Below are positions 52,570 to 61,793 of a stretch of 64,000 bases of DNA, one piece after another. Position 1 is the stretch's first letter. Every line of letters starts with the position of its first letter. The DNA comes from Acidobacteriota bacterium. Its GTDB lineage: Bacteria > Acidobacteriota > Terriglobia > Bryobacterales > Bryobacteraceae. The notes below the pieces were generated by a model. The model was not told the DNA's origin. It ran no database searches and was given only the letters and a program-made list of their open reading frames with translations. The DNA lies in NCBI GenBank assembly GCA_018268715.1, contig JAFDVZ010000015.1, positions 164,635 through 228,634 on the forward strand, written 5' to 3'. The position numbers were made by a program, and so were the translations under genes.

Positions 52570-53373
52570 ATGCCGGATATCAGCGAAACCAAGCCCAAAC
52601 GGCGGATGACCGAGGCCCAGAAAGCCGCCTCGCGCGCCAACGGAGCCCGGTCCCGAGGCCCCGCCTCCTCCGCGGGCAAACAGACTTCATCGCGCAACGC
52701 TCTCAAGCATGGTCTCCTCGCGCGTGTGCTCACCATCTCCGAAGCCGACGCGAGTCTTCTTGAGCGTATGACCGCCGCCTACGCCGCGCGCCTGACTCCC
52801 CGCGACACGCTGGAACAGGACACGCTCACCGAATTCTCTTTCTATAAGTTCCAAATCCGCCAGACCTGGCGCATGCACTCGGCCACCCTCCAGATGCGGA
52901 TGGCGCTCGACTACGAGGAGGTGGACCGCCACTGGGCCGGCGTCGAGCCGATCGAACGTCAGGCGCTGGCCGTCCAGGCCTCTCTGGCCGATAACCCGTC
53001 CCTGCTGTTATTCGAACGCTATCTCCGCATGTACTCGACCCTGGCCGACCGTTCCCTCAACACCTTGATGCGCCTCCGCGCCGAACGCCTGACGCCGGAT
53101 TTTCCCATCGACCTGCCCCCCGTCCCAACCTTCGACGCTCCGCCGGAGCCCCCTCCGCCGGCTCCCGGCCCTGAACTCCCAAACGAACCTGGGAACGTCG
53201 TAACCCCCGATCCGTCAACGCCTTCCGACCCCTCGGGAGTCCCGGCGAACCCGGCCCAACCCGAGCCCGCCCGGTCCGCCGGGCCCGACGCCCGCCCCGT
53301 CCCATCCACCCCCGCGCCGAGACCCTCCATCGCGCCCAATCGCCTCGATTTTCCATGGCGGGATCCTGGTTGA
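52570..53373 (+). CDS. NALKHG-family hypothetical protein
   Basis: The 267-residue protein has a basic N-terminus (KPKRRMTEAQKAASRANGARSRGP), the motif SSRNALKHGLLAR and a helical middle (LLERMTAAYAARLTPRDTLEQD). A Pro-rich tail makes up the last 90 residues. Proteins with S-x-NALKHGL are abundant and paralogous in Acidobacteriota and other phyla, often near mobile genes. Their function is unknown to me, and a DNA-binding or terminase-small-subunit-like role is only a guess. It is divergent from the split terminase. The ATG at 52570 opens the conserved region. Confidence 0.75.
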   Translation: MPDISETKPKRRMTEAQKAASRANGARSRGPASSAGKQTSSRNALKHGLLARVLTISEADASLLERMTAAYAARLTPRDTLEQDTLTEFSFYKFQIRQTWRMHSATLQMRMALDYEEVDRHWAGVEPIERQALAVQASLADNPSLLLFERYLRMYSTLADRSLNTLMRLRAERLTPDFPIDLPPVPTFDAPPEPPPPAPGPELPNEPGNVVTPDPSTPSDPSGVPANPAQPEPARSAGPDARPVPSTPAPRPSIAPNRLDFPWRDPG

Positions 53374-53397
53374 TTTTCCGCTTTTGCGGCATATACT
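53370..53397 (+). promoter_or_regulatory. Promoter of the PLD/protease pair
   Basis: TTGATT (53370-53375) and TATACT (53392-53397) lie 16 bp apart, about 95 bp before the GTG at 53492. AGAGGAGC just before that start is a good ribosome binding site. The -35 overlaps the stop of the upstream gene. Confidence 0.5.
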
Positions 53398-53491
53398 TTG
53401 AAATACTTGCCTCCGTCGGGCAAAAACATCAACATTCACCCTGTCACGCTGAGCGAATTGGCGTCACTACATAATTCAGAGGAGCAACCCA

Positions 53492-55087
53492 GTGGCGAAT
53501 CTTGGAGTCGCGCCCGGTCACGACGACCGCGCCAAGTTAAAGGATCTGGCCCCGCTCATCGAGCGGCACGCCGCCGAATTAACCCAGCCGGGAGTTCTTT
53601 CCATTCGTCCCGGCTATCGGCTCGAAAACGATTGGCCGACCACGCAACCGGCCATTGTGGTGGTGAAGTCGCCCTCGGCGGGCGACATCCCGTTGCCGTC
53701 GTCCATTGAGGGAGTGCCCGTGGACGTGCGCGTCGCGGACCCGGCCGAACAACTCCGGCACGACGATCCCGTCCGCTACGCCAAACTTGCCGCGCGCCAT
53801 CCCGAACTGCGTGACGGGGCCCTGCCGGAGGTCGGACCCGACGTGGCCGACGAAGGGGCCGCCGCTCCGGCCGTCGCCGCGGCCAAACCCCACATGCCGT
53901 ACGCGCCGGCCTCGGTTCCCCTCGCCCCCGTCACCGGTCGCCTCACCTTCACATGTCACGCCAGTCCCGACGCCGGCTGGCCCACCCTCAAGAACTTCCT
54001 GGCCGCTACCCGGTCGTCGCTCACCATCGGGCTGTACGACTGGACCGCCGCCCACATCCTCGATCAGGTGAAGCAGACCCTCGCCGTAGGTCAGAAACTC
54101 GACCTCGTCCTCGATCATCCTTCCACCAACCCGACCGCCGATCAGACCGACCCCGAAACCATCAAGGCTCTCGATCAGGAACTCGGCGACGCGTTCGCGG
54201 CCGCCTGGGCGCTCGTCCGTGGCAACAAGGATGTCGCCCGCTGGATCTACCCCACCGCCTACCACATCAAAGTCGCGGTCCGCGACGGTAACTCGTTCTG
54301 GCTCTCCAGCGGCAACTGGAATAACTCGAACCAGCCTGACTTCGATCCCATCCATAACCCCCGACCTGACGACCAGAAACTCGCCAAGAAGTCGGATCGT
54401 GACTGGCACGTCATTGTCGAAAACGCCGATCTCGCCGCCACCTACGAGGCCTACCTGAAGCACGACCTGGAAGTGGCCGAAAAGGTTGCTCCCGCCGCCG
54501 GTCCGGGCGTGAAGGCCGCCACCCCCGCTCCCGCCATGCCCCCCGAATTCCGGCCGCAGGCCCGCGGACAGGCGTTTCAGTTCTTTGAACCATTGCGCCT
54601 GGAAAACGAACCGGCCACGATAACTCCGCTGCTGACTCCCGATCCGGGTAACTATCGCAACGCCATGCTGGAGCTCATCCAGTCGGCTCAGCGGTCGCTG
54701 TACATCCAGTTGCAGTACATCCACCCTTCCGATGACGAGGAGGACGACGACTACATGGCCCTCCTCAACGCCGTCGTCGCCAAGATCTCGGCCGGCATCG
54801 ACGTCCGCATCATCGTCGGCCAGTTCCAGTCGCTGAACGGCTGGCTCGAACGTCTCCAGGACGCGGGCGTCGACCTCGCCGCGGTGAAGATCCAGAACGG
54901 CGTACACAACAAGGGCTTCATCGTCGACTCCAAGCGCGTCGCCCTTGGCAGTCAGAACTGGTCGGGTGACGGCGTGCTCCGCAACCGCGACGCTTCCGTC
55001 ATCATCGACAACCCAAAGGCGGCCGCCTACTACGAGCAGATCTTCCTGCACGACTGGAACCGCATCGCTCAGAAGAGCGTCCGCTGA
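53492..55087 (+). CDS. Phospholipase D-family protein with two HKD motifs
   Basis: The 531-residue protein carries two intact HKD motifs, HIKVAVRD (about residue 257) and HNKGFIVD (about 471), each followed by the usual Ser/Gly-Asn stretch (SSGNWNN; GSQNWSGDG). This makes a complete PLD active site. An N-terminal region of about 140 residues is not recognised, and a Pro/Ala-rich linker lies near 335-360. No signal peptide or membrane helix is seen. PLD-family enzymes of this form may be phospholipases, cardiolipin synthases or nucleases. GTG 53492 follows AGAGGAGC. The subtilase gene starts 14 bp after its stop, so the two are an operon. Confidence 0.88.
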   Translation: MANLGVAPGHDDRAKLKDLAPLIERHAAELTQPGVLSIRPGYRLENDWPTTQPAIVVVKSPSAGDIPLPSSIEGVPVDVRVADPAEQLRHDDPVRYAKLAARHPELRDGALPEVGPDVADEGAAAPAVAAAKPHMPYAPASVPLAPVTGRLTFTCHASPDAGWPTLKNFLAATRSSLTIGLYDWTAAHILDQVKQTLAVGQKLDLVLDHPSTNPTADQTDPETIKALDQELGDAFAAAWALVRGNKDVARWIYPTAYHIKVAVRDGNSFWLSSGNWNNSNQPDFDPIHNPRPDDQKLAKKSDRDWHVIVENADLAATYEAYLKHDLEVAEKVAPAAGPGVKAATPAPAMPPEFRPQARGQAFQFFEPLRLENEPATITPLLTPDPGNYRNAMLELIQSAQRSLYIQLQYIHPSDDEEDDDYMALLNAVVAKISAGIDVRIIVGQFQSLNGWLERLQDAGVDLAAVKIQNGVHNKGFIVDSKRVALGSQNWSGDGVLRNRDASVIIDNPKAAAYYEQIFLHDWNRIAQKSVR

Positions 55088-55101
55088 AAGGACAATGAGC
55101 C

Positions 55102-57345
55102 ATGGCCACACGGCGGATTGCGGCGTATTTCCTCGACCCCGAAGCAAGAGAGGCCGCGCTCCGCGTCCTGGGGCCGTCAGCTCACATCACCGATGCGTTT
55201 GTGTACGGAGAGGCCGACGAAAGCGGCCTCTCTCAACTCGAAGCCGCCGGCCTGATCGTGCAACCGCACGATCTGCCTCCCCCACGGCCGCTCCTCGCGC
55301 CCACGCCTCCGGTCACGCGCGGCGATGAGTCTTTTTCATTCGACTCCATCCCCGCGCCCGCCGAACTGGACTACTACGCCATCCGCCTCAACGGCCCCCT
55401 CATGGAGCCCTGGCGCGCGCAACTCGATTCCCTCGGCGTCAGCCTGCTCGAAGCGCTCCCGTCGGGCGCGTTCAAGGCCCGGCTCCACCTCGCCGATGTC
55501 CTCAAGGTCTCGGCGCTCGGTTTCGTCTCCGCCGTCGACTGGATCACCCCGGCCGAATCGTCGCCGCGCGTTCAGACGGTGGCCGTTCGCGGCGACTCCT
55601 TCGCTCTCGAACCGGAAACTCCGCTGCTGAGCTTCGACCTCCGGCTCCACTCGCCCGACGATCGCGCCAAGGTCGAGCAATGGATCCGCGATCGCCATCT
55701 CGGCCTCGTCGGCGTCGCCGGCCGCAAGATTCGCTTCAAGGCGTTTGCAGGATCACCGGAACTCGACGATCTGGCCGCGCTCGCGGAGGTCGACACGATC
55801 GCCGAGTTCATCCCGCCGAAGCTCAAAAACGACATCGCCCGCCTTATCGTTGGCGTGGATGCGCCCGCCGGAAACAATCCGTCCCAGTACATCGACGAGG
55901 ACGGCTCGGGCCAGATTGTCGCCGTCGCCGACACCGGCATCGACGACCAGCATCCCGATTTCCAGGGTCGCATCGTCGGCCGGATCGCCCGTGGCCGCAA
56001 GGACCTCACCAACGATCCGGACGGTCACGGCACCCATTGCGCCGGCTCCATCCTCGGCGACGGAGCCGCGTCCCAGGGCAAGGTTCGCGGCATGGCCCCC
56101 GCCGCCAAACTCTTCTTCCAATCCGTGCTCGACGACAACGATGGTCTCGGCGGCCTCCCGCTCACCATGGACGAACTGCTTGAGGAGGCCTACCAGGCGG
56201 GCGCTCGCATCCACAGTGATAGCTGGTGTTCCGAGACGGGCTCCAGTTATCAGATCTGCAGCGAGGAAACCGACGAGTACGTCCGCAAGCGCCCCGACAT
56301 GCTGGTGGTGATGGCCGCCGGCAACGAAGGCAAGGCCGCCAAGGCGCGGCACGCCGACAAGGGCTTCGTGGATTGGCTCTCCATCGGTTCGCCGTCCTCC
56401 TGTAAGAATGCGCTCACCGTAGGCGCCAGCCGCAGCCACCGCGCCGATGGGCCCGACGCCGCCTGCAAGTGGAGCGAGTGGGACTCCGACGCCTTCCCCG
56501 ATGCGCCCATCGCCAACGAAATCGTTGCCGGCGATCCCGAAAGCCTCGCCGCCTTCAGCTCACGTGGTCCCTGCGACGACTTCCGCATCAAGCCGGACCT
56601 CGTCGCCCCCGGCACCGATATCGCCTCCACGCGGTCGTCGCTTGCTCCCATCGCCAACTTCTGGGGCCCCTATCCGGCCTCTGGCGAGCCCAATCCGAAG
56701 TACGCCTACGACGGCGGCACCAGCATGGCCACCCCCATCGTCGCCGGCTGCGCGACCCTCGTTCGTCAGTACTTCGTCGATAAGTGCCAGCACCAGCCGA
56801 GCGCCGCCCTGCTCAAGGCCACGTTGGTGAACGGCGCCGTGTGGCTGAAGGGCGCCGACGCGAACGCGCCCAAGGTCGGCGTGCCCAACTACCATCAGGG
56901 CCACGGCCGCGTCGATCTGAGCCGCGCCATTCCAAACCGCGCCAATCCCAACTTGCAAGTGCGCTTCGCCGACGACTGGAGCCAGCCCGCCGCCTCCTTC
57001 ACCCGCACCGGCGAGCGCCGCCGCTATCAGTTCACCCTGTCCGCCGGCGTGCCCGAGTTACGAGTTACCCTGGCCTACACCGACGTCCCCGGCCGCGCCC
57101 TCCAGAATAACCTCGACCTCATCGTCCAGCACCGTCCCACCGGCAGGAAGTGGACCGGCAACTCGGGCCTGCCCGACGCCCTGACTCCCTTGGATGCGAC
57201 GAACAACGTCGAGAAAGTCAGCATCGATCATCCCCCCGCCGGCGATTATGTCATTCAAGTCGTCGCCAGCAATCTGTTAAAGCCGCCCCAGGATTTCGCC
57301 CTCGTGGTGGCGGGCGACAACCTTCCGCTGCTGGCCAGGAGTTGA
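55102..57345 (+). CDS. S8 (subtilisin-like) serine protease without signal peptide
   Basis: The 747-residue protein has an intact catalytic triad: Asp in VAVADTGIDDQHPDF (about 277), His in GHGTHCAGSI (about 312) and Ser in GGTSMATPIVAG (about 541). Two unrecognised N-terminal segments of about 250 residues precede it and may form a propeptide or partner-binding domain. A C-terminal jelly-roll/P-like domain spans about 635-747 (YQFTLSAGVPELRVTLAYTDVPG). The N-terminus (MATRRIAAYFLDPEARE) is not a signal sequence. GAAAGGA lies upstream of the ATG. Coupled expression with the PLD protein suggests that the protease processes or activates its partner, but this is inference. Confidence 0.9.
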   Translation: MATRRIAAYFLDPEAREAALRVLGPSAHITDAFVYGEADESGLSQLEAAGLIVQPHDLPPPRPLLAPTPPVTRGDESFSFDSIPAPAELDYYAIRLNGPLMEPWRAQLDSLGVSLLEALPSGAFKARLHLADVLKVSALGFVSAVDWITPAESSPRVQTVAVRGDSFALEPETPLLSFDLRLHSPDDRAKVEQWIRDRHLGLVGVAGRKIRFKAFAGSPELDDLAALAEVDTIAEFIPPKLKNDIARLIVGVDAPAGNNPSQYIDEDGSGQIVAVADTGIDDQHPDFQGRIVGRIARGRKDLTNDPDGHGTHCAGSILGDGAASQGKVRGMAPAAKLFFQSVLDDNDGLGGLPLTMDELLEEAYQAGARIHSDSWCSETGSSYQICSEETDEYVRKRPDMLVVMAAGNEGKAAKARHADKGFVDWLSIGSPSSCKNALTVGASRSHRADGPDAACKWSEWDSDAFPDAPIANEIVAGDPESLAAFSSRGPCDDFRIKPDLVAPGTDIASTRSSLAPIANFWGPYPASGEPNPKYAYDGGTSMATPIVAGCATLVRQYFVDKCQHQPSAALLKATLVNGAVWLKGADANAPKVGVPNYHQGHGRVDLSRAIPNRANPNLQVRFADDWSQPAASFTRTGERRRYQFTLSAGVPELRVTLAYTDVPGRALQNNLDLIVQHRPTGRKWTGNSGLPDALTPLDATNNVEKVSIDHPPAGDYVIQVVASNLLKPPQDFALVVAGDNLPLLARS

Positions 57346-57409
57346 AGCGATGGCGGTTTGACTTCCACACGCCACTTCGATAACGTTTCGAGTGATCGCC
57401 GGAGACTCC

Positions 57410-58252
57410 ATGCGAATCGACTGCCTTATCGTAGCTTCGACCCTGATGTTGACCGCCGCCGCCCAGCCGCCGCCCCGCCCGTGGGGACAGAATCCGAACG
57501 GCGTGCGCGTCTTCCTGTGGGCCGGCCTGAAGACTCACGGCCCCGGCCAGCACGACTATCCGCAGTTCCTGGCCGATTGGAGCAAGCTGTTGACCGACCG
57601 CGGCGCCATCGTCGACGGATCGCTGCACGCGCCGTCGGCCGCCGACCTGGAACACACCGACGTCGTCGTCATCTATAAAGGTGATGCGGCCTATTTGAGC
57701 GACGAGGGCAAGGCCGCCTTTGCCGCCTTCGTGAAGCGCGGCGGCGGACTCATCAGCTTCCACGATTCGCTCTGTGGTCCCGACCCCGCTGCCTTCGCGG
57801 CCTACGTCGGCGGCGGCAAGAAGCATGGCGAGGTGAACTTCACGCTGGACGCCCCGGTCCATTACGAAGTGGTGGATAAGACGAGCCCGATTATGAAGGA
57901 TATGTCGGAGCTGACCCTGTTCGACGAATCCTTCTATAAGATGACCTGGGCCGAGAACCCGGCCATCCATGTTCTGGCCACCGCCAAGATCGCGCCGACC
58001 AGGTTCGCCGGCGAGCATAAGGGTGAAGTAGTGCCGCAGATGTGGACCTACGAACACTCCCTGGAGGGCGGACCGCCCGCTCGCGCCTTCGTGTGGATGC
58101 AAGGCCACACTTATGCGAACTTCGCGAATTATCAGATCCAGCGGACGCTGCTCCGCGCCATCGCCTGGGTTGGCAAGCGCCCGGTTGACGAGTTGATCGA
58201 CTACGTCGCGCCGCCGCGCCCCACCCGGCCGCCTACGGCAGGGACGCAGTAG
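57410..58252 (+). CDS. Secreted ThuA-domain protein
   Basis: The 280-residue protein has a signal peptide (MRIDCLIVASTLMLTAAAQ) and a ThuA-like glutamine-amidotransferase-fold domain (VRVFLWAGLKTHGPGQHDYPQF; GGGLISFHDSL; EHKGEVVPQMWTYEHSLEGGPPARAFVWMQGHTYANF). Members occur in sugar oxidation/utilisation loci of Acidobacteriota and Planctomycetota, and the biochemical role is unsettled. GGAG lies just before the ATG at 57410. Its 3' end overlaps the convergent carbonic anhydrase gene by 20 bp. Confidence 0.87.
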   Translation: MRIDCLIVASTLMLTAAAQPPPRPWGQNPNGVRVFLWAGLKTHGPGQHDYPQFLADWSKLLTDRGAIVDGSLHAPSAADLEHTDVVVIYKGDAAYLSDEGKAAFAAFVKRGGGLISFHDSLCGPDPAAFAAYVGGGKKHGEVNFTLDAPVHYEVVDKTSPIMKDMSELTLFDESFYKMTWAENPAIHVLATAKIAPTRFAGEHKGEVVPQMWTYEHSLEGGPPARAFVWMQGHTYANFANYQIQRTLLRAIAWVGKRPVDELIDYVAPPRPTRPPTAGTQ

Positions 58253-58850
58253 GTTCCTGGAACCGGGCGCTGCCTTCGTCATAGACAGTCACCGCTCCGG
58301 GCCCGATGTGATAGACCCAGCCCTGCAGCGTCAGGTCGCCTTCGGCCAGTCGGGCCGCCACCGCCGGGTGCGTGCGCAGGTTGTCCAACTGGTGCGTCAC
58401 GTTCAGCTCGGTCAATTCGAGTAACAGTTCGGGCGACGGCTTCGGCTCGCGCACGCCGAGTTTCGTGTAGCCGAGCCACGCCGTCACGTTTGGGTACGCC
58501 GCCAGCGCATCGGGATTCAGCGCGCCGCGCATCACGCCGCAATCGGTGTGGCCGCAGACGATCACCGTCGGCACGCGCAGCACGCCGACGGCGTATTCGA
58601 TGGTCGCCGAAACGCCGCCGATCGCATCCGGGTACGGCGGCACGACATTGCCGATCACCCGGCAGATGAAGAGGTCGCCCGGTTTGGTTTGCGTCAGCAG
58701 ACACGGGTCGATTCGCGAATCGGCGCAGGTGATGAACAGAGCATCCGGGCGCTGGCCCATCGCCAGCCGTTCGAACAGTTCCTGATGTTGGGGATAGACG
58801 TCTTTCTGGAATCGGGAGACGCCGCCCAGCAGTTTCTCGACAGCCACCAT
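58233..58850 (-). CDS. Beta-carbonic anhydrase
   Basis: The 205-residue enzyme has the zinc ligands and dyad of the beta class: CADSRIDP (Cys, Asp-Arg), the His-x2-Cys in CGHTDCG, and RVIGNVVPPY. It interconverts CO2 and bicarbonate. The ATG at 58850 opens the conserved domain (MVAVEKLLGGVSRFQKDVYP); the long upstream frame is antisense to the L,D-transpeptidase region and rejected. Length is normal. Confidence 0.92.
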   Translation of the reverse strand: MVAVEKLLGGVSRFQKDVYPQHQELFERLAMGQRPDALFITCADSRIDPCLLTQTKPGDLFICRVIGNVVPPYPDAIGGVSATIEYAVGVLRVPTVIVCGHTDCGVMRGALNPDALAAYPNVTAWLGYTKLGVREPKPSPELLLELTELNVTHQLDNLRTHPAVAARLAEGDLTLQGWVYHIGPGAVTVYDEGSARFQEPTASLP

Positions 58851-59105
58851 TCTACGGTACGTCAACTCGCGCGCCGTCGTGTGTGCGGCGTGACACGCGG
58901 CGTGTGCGCCGAGACATGCGCCGGGTCGATAGCGGTTTTGTTTGGGTAATAGAATCATGCGGTTAGGGCGTGGCGATGGGCCTGCCTTATAGGAGGGCGT
59001 GAACCGCAACTCAGTTCCCCTCCACCGGACGGCCAAGTACGTCGCCGCCCTTCTGATCGTCGCCGCCGAGGCCATGCCGAGGAGCGGCGGGCGCCGCGTC
59101 GCATC

Positions 59106-59507
59106 GTGGTCAGCATCCCCGACCACAAGTTGGCGCTGCTGGAAGGCGACCGCGTGCTGAGGTTGTTCGATGTGGCGGTGGGCAGGCCCGCCAGCCCGAC
59201 TCCGGAAGGCGAGTTCCACGTCGTGAACCGCCTCACCAATCCGACCTGGTATTACGCGGGAAAGATCGTCGGGCCGGGCCAGTCGAACCCGCTCGGCACG
59301 CGCTGGCTCGGGCTGAATATCGACGGCTACGGGATCCATGGAACCAACGTCCCGTCGTCCATCGGCAAGCATGCCTCCCACGGCTGCGTCCGGATGCGGA
59401 ATAGGGACATCGAGGCGTTGTTTGAGTTGGTCACCGTCGGCACGACGGTGGAGTTCATCGGTTCGCCGGACGAATCGCTGCGCAGAACGCTGGCGATCGC
59501 CGACTGA
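59106..59507 (+). pseudogene. L,D-transpeptidase (YkuD) with probable frameshift after the signal peptide
   Basis: The 133-residue frame from GTG 59106 is a complete YkuD catalytic domain (VSIPDHKLALLEGDRVLRLFDVAVG; GYGIHG; HASHGCVRM with His and Cys nucleophile). It has no ribosome binding site or export signal. A signal-peptide-like frame (VNRNSVPLHRTAKYVAALLIVAAEA), with AGGAGG before its GTG at 58999, runs into it in another phase. A one-base shift near 59070-59080 would join them into a normal secreted enzyme (AAEA followed by EERRAPRRIVVSIPDHK). This is either a real frameshift or a sequencing error. The catalytic part is undamaged. Confidence 0.6.
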
Positions 59508-59532
59508 GTCAGTCGCCCCAAGGAGAAAGAAC

Positions 59533-60750
59533 ATGTTATTCGCGAAGTATCTGCTCTGTGTCACCGGATTCGCACTGCTGCTCACCGCGGCGGGAATCCT
59601 TGCCTATGACCTGTACCGGCTCTTCCGGAAACGCGAGGAGCCGGCGCCAGACCCGAGATGGAGGGAGTGTGCGCGCCTGGCCCTCGCAAGCGTCCTCCCT
59701 TTGCTGCTCGGCTTCAGCCTGGTGGTGGTGCCCGGAGGCTATGCGGGCGTTTGCGTCAGCCAGATCTCCGGAACGCTTCCGGGGACCCTGTATCCGGGCG
59801 CCCATTGGGTGACGCCGTTCGTCCAGAGGGTCGAACTGTTCGAAACGCGGGACCGCATCTATTCCACCGTGATCGGCGAAGAAGCGTCGAAGAAGAAGGC
59901 GGACGTCCTCCGTGTCCAGACGCGTGAAGGGCTGAGCGTCGCCCTGGCCGTCGCCGTACGGTACAAACTGGAGCCGGCCCGGTTGAGTTACATTTTCGGT
60001 AACCTGCCCCAACCCATCGACCAGGAGATGCTGCCGGCCATCGTCGCCAGCGCCTTTCGCCAGGCCGCGCCGAACTATCTGGTTCGCGAAATGTTCGCCA
60101 ACCGTCGCGAAGACGTAGTCCGCTCCGTCGCGGGCGAGTTAGCAAGACGCCTGAACCCGGAAGGCGTCACGGTGAAGGAAGTCATGCTGCGCGACGTCCA
60201 ATTGCCGGCCGAATACGCCAAGGGGTTGGAGGGCCTCCTGATGAAAGAGCAGGAGAACGAACGCCTCAACGTCGAACTCGACGTGAAGCAGAAAATGGTG
60301 AAAGCCGCCGAACTCGAAGGCGAAGCGGAGAAAACTCGTCAGGTGAAGGAGGCGGAGGCCCAGGCGGCGGTGACGGTGCTGGAGGCCAAGGCGCAGGCCG
60401 ACGCCATGCAGCACACCCTCCCCTTGAAGCAGAAACAGATCGAACAGACTCGCCTGGAAGCGGAAGCCCGCGCACAGGCCAAAGTCATCGGCAGCAAGGC
60501 CGAACTCGAGAACCGTAAGCTGATGTCGCAGGGCGACGCCGAGCGCATCCGCACGGTGGCCGCGGCCGATGCCGAGCGCCTGAAACTGGAGGCCGACGTT
60601 CTCAAGCAGAGTCCGCTGCTGATCCAGAAGATCATCGCGGAGAAACTGTCCGACAAGGTGCAGATCATGATGGTGCCGAGCGACGGTAAGTTCTTCTTCG
60701 CCAACGACGTGTTGAAGAGCACGCCGGCCATGGTCCAGCAGGAGAAGTGA
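59533..60750 (+). CDS. SPFH/Band 7 membrane protein (prohibitin/HflC-like)
   Basis: The 405-residue protein has two N-terminal hydrophobic segments (about 5-25 and 48-66). An SPFH domain spans about 70-250 (GVCVSQISGTLPGTLYPGAHWVTPF; VQTREGLSVALAVAVRYKL; EVMLRDVQLPAEYAKGLEGLLMKEQENER). A long charged coiled coil (about 255-370) and a short tail follow. Such proteins form ring assemblies that organise membranes or regulate proteases. AGGAG at 59521-59525 precedes the ATG. It leads the operon 59533-64000, with its stop overlapping the next possible GTG start. Confidence 0.92.
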   Translation: MLFAKYLLCVTGFALLLTAAGILAYDLYRLFRKREEPAPDPRWRECARLALASVLPLLLGFSLVVVPGGYAGVCVSQISGTLPGTLYPGAHWVTPFVQRVELFETRDRIYSTVIGEEASKKKADVLRVQTREGLSVALAVAVRYKLEPARLSYIFGNLPQPIDQEMLPAIVASAFRQAAPNYLVREMFANRREDVVRSVAGELARRLNPEGVTVKEVMLRDVQLPAEYAKGLEGLLMKEQENERLNVELDVKQKMVKAAELEGEAEKTRQVKEAEAQAAVTVLEAKAQADAMQHTLPLKQKQIEQTRLEAEARAQAKVIGSKAELENRKLMSQGDAERIRTVAAADAERLKLEADVLKQSPLLIQKIIAEKLSDKVQIMMVPSDGKFFFANDVLKSTPAMVQQEK

Positions 60751-60758
60751 GTCCTGAT

Positions 60759-61793
60759 ATGATGCGAGCGGTGGCCCCGAAAGTCATACTCTGCGTGTTG
60801 TTTGCCCTGGGACTCAACGCGCAGACGTTGGATGAGACGGTCCGAACCCTGGCCCGACGAGTCATGACGCGTCTCGGACCGGCCGATGTTCCGCGAGTCA
60901 CCGCTCGCAGTCTGTCGAATCTGGGTAACGCCGAAGTGAATGCCGCCCGCACCATCTTCGAGCGGGCCATCCGCCGGCCGATGCCTAGACAGCCGCAGAC
61001 CGTCGATGTCACCCTGACCCTCTCGCAAAGCGTCCGCGGCTATCTCATCGTGGCCGATTTCGACCGCAACGGACAGCGGGCCGTCGAGATGGTCGAGTAC
61101 CGGCCGAGCGCCGCGGCCGAGTCAGGCCGCGCCTCACTCGACCGGCAGTTACTGATTGAGCAGGATGCGCCGATACTCGACGTAGCCGTGGACGGAGACC
61201 GTATGTTCGTGCTCGAGCCATCCTCGGTAGTCATCTATAAAGGTGGGCAACGCGTGGACAAGCGGGCCTACGCGTCGAAGCAGGGCCGGGATCCTCGCGG
61301 CAGGCTCGAGTTAGACGGCGGCGAACCCCGCGTTTCGGCTCCCGGCGTCGACCAACCGTTCGCGCTGGCGGGCGAAACCGTCAAATTCGTCGAAAAGAGC
61401 AATGTCCTGCAGGCCGGCGGCAGGCCCCCGCTCTTTGCCCTGGCGCGCGCTCGCGACCTCGTCTGGATCGCCGAGACCGACGGCCGGATCCACTTATACG
61501 AACTCGACAAGCGCCCCGCCGGACTGATCGAAGGCTGGGGTAGCGACGTGGCGGAGTCGCCCGTCGAATGCGGCGCGGTGCTCGCGTCGGCGGGCGGCGA
61601 TCGCGATGCGAACGACACGCTCACCATGCTCGACATCGTCGACCGCCGCCCGGCCCCGGTGAGTGATCCTCTGCAATTCTCGGGCGCCATCACCGCCCTG
61701 TGGCCCGCCCCGAACGGTGCGACGGCGATAACTCGTAACTCAGCGACAGGCAAATATGCGGCTTACAAGATCACAATTCGTTGCAGTCAGTAG
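60759..61793 (+). CDS. Secreted protein of unknown function
   Basis: The 344-residue protein starts with a signal peptide (MMRAVAPKVILCVLFALGLNAQ). The mature part begins with TLDETVRTLARRVMTRLG and later has beta-rich segments resembling a propeller (DGDRMFVLEPSSVVIYKGGQ; FALARARDLVWIAETDGRIHLYEL). I do not recognise a family. A GTG at 60747 that overlaps the previous stop would add four residues. It overlaps the next gene by 38 bp, showing tight coupling inside the operon. Confidence 0.8.
   Translation: MMRAVAPKVILCVLFALGLNAQTLDETVRTLARRVMTRLGPADVPRVTARSLSNLGNAEVNAARTIFERAIRRPMPRQPQTVDVTLTLSQSVRGYLIVADFDRNGQRAVEMVEYRPSAAAESGRASLDRQLLIEQDAPILDVAVDGDRMFVLEPSSVVIYKGGQRVDKRAYASKQGRDPRGRLELDGGEPRVSAPGVDQPFALAGETVKFVEKSNVLQAGGRPPLFALARARDLVWIAETDGRIHLYELDKRPAGLIEGWGSDVAESPVECGAVLASAGGDRDANDTLTMLDIVDRRPAPVSDPLQFSGAITALWPAPNGATAITRNSATGKYAAYKITIRCSQ

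Noticed and set aside
50632-53373. Prophage
   Set aside because: Only terminase-like genes are present; no portal, capsid, tail, integrase or lysis gene is seen on either side.
53579-55147. 522-codon frame on the minus strand
   Set aside because: Antisense to the PLD-family gene, whose two HKD motifs establish the plus-strand reading.
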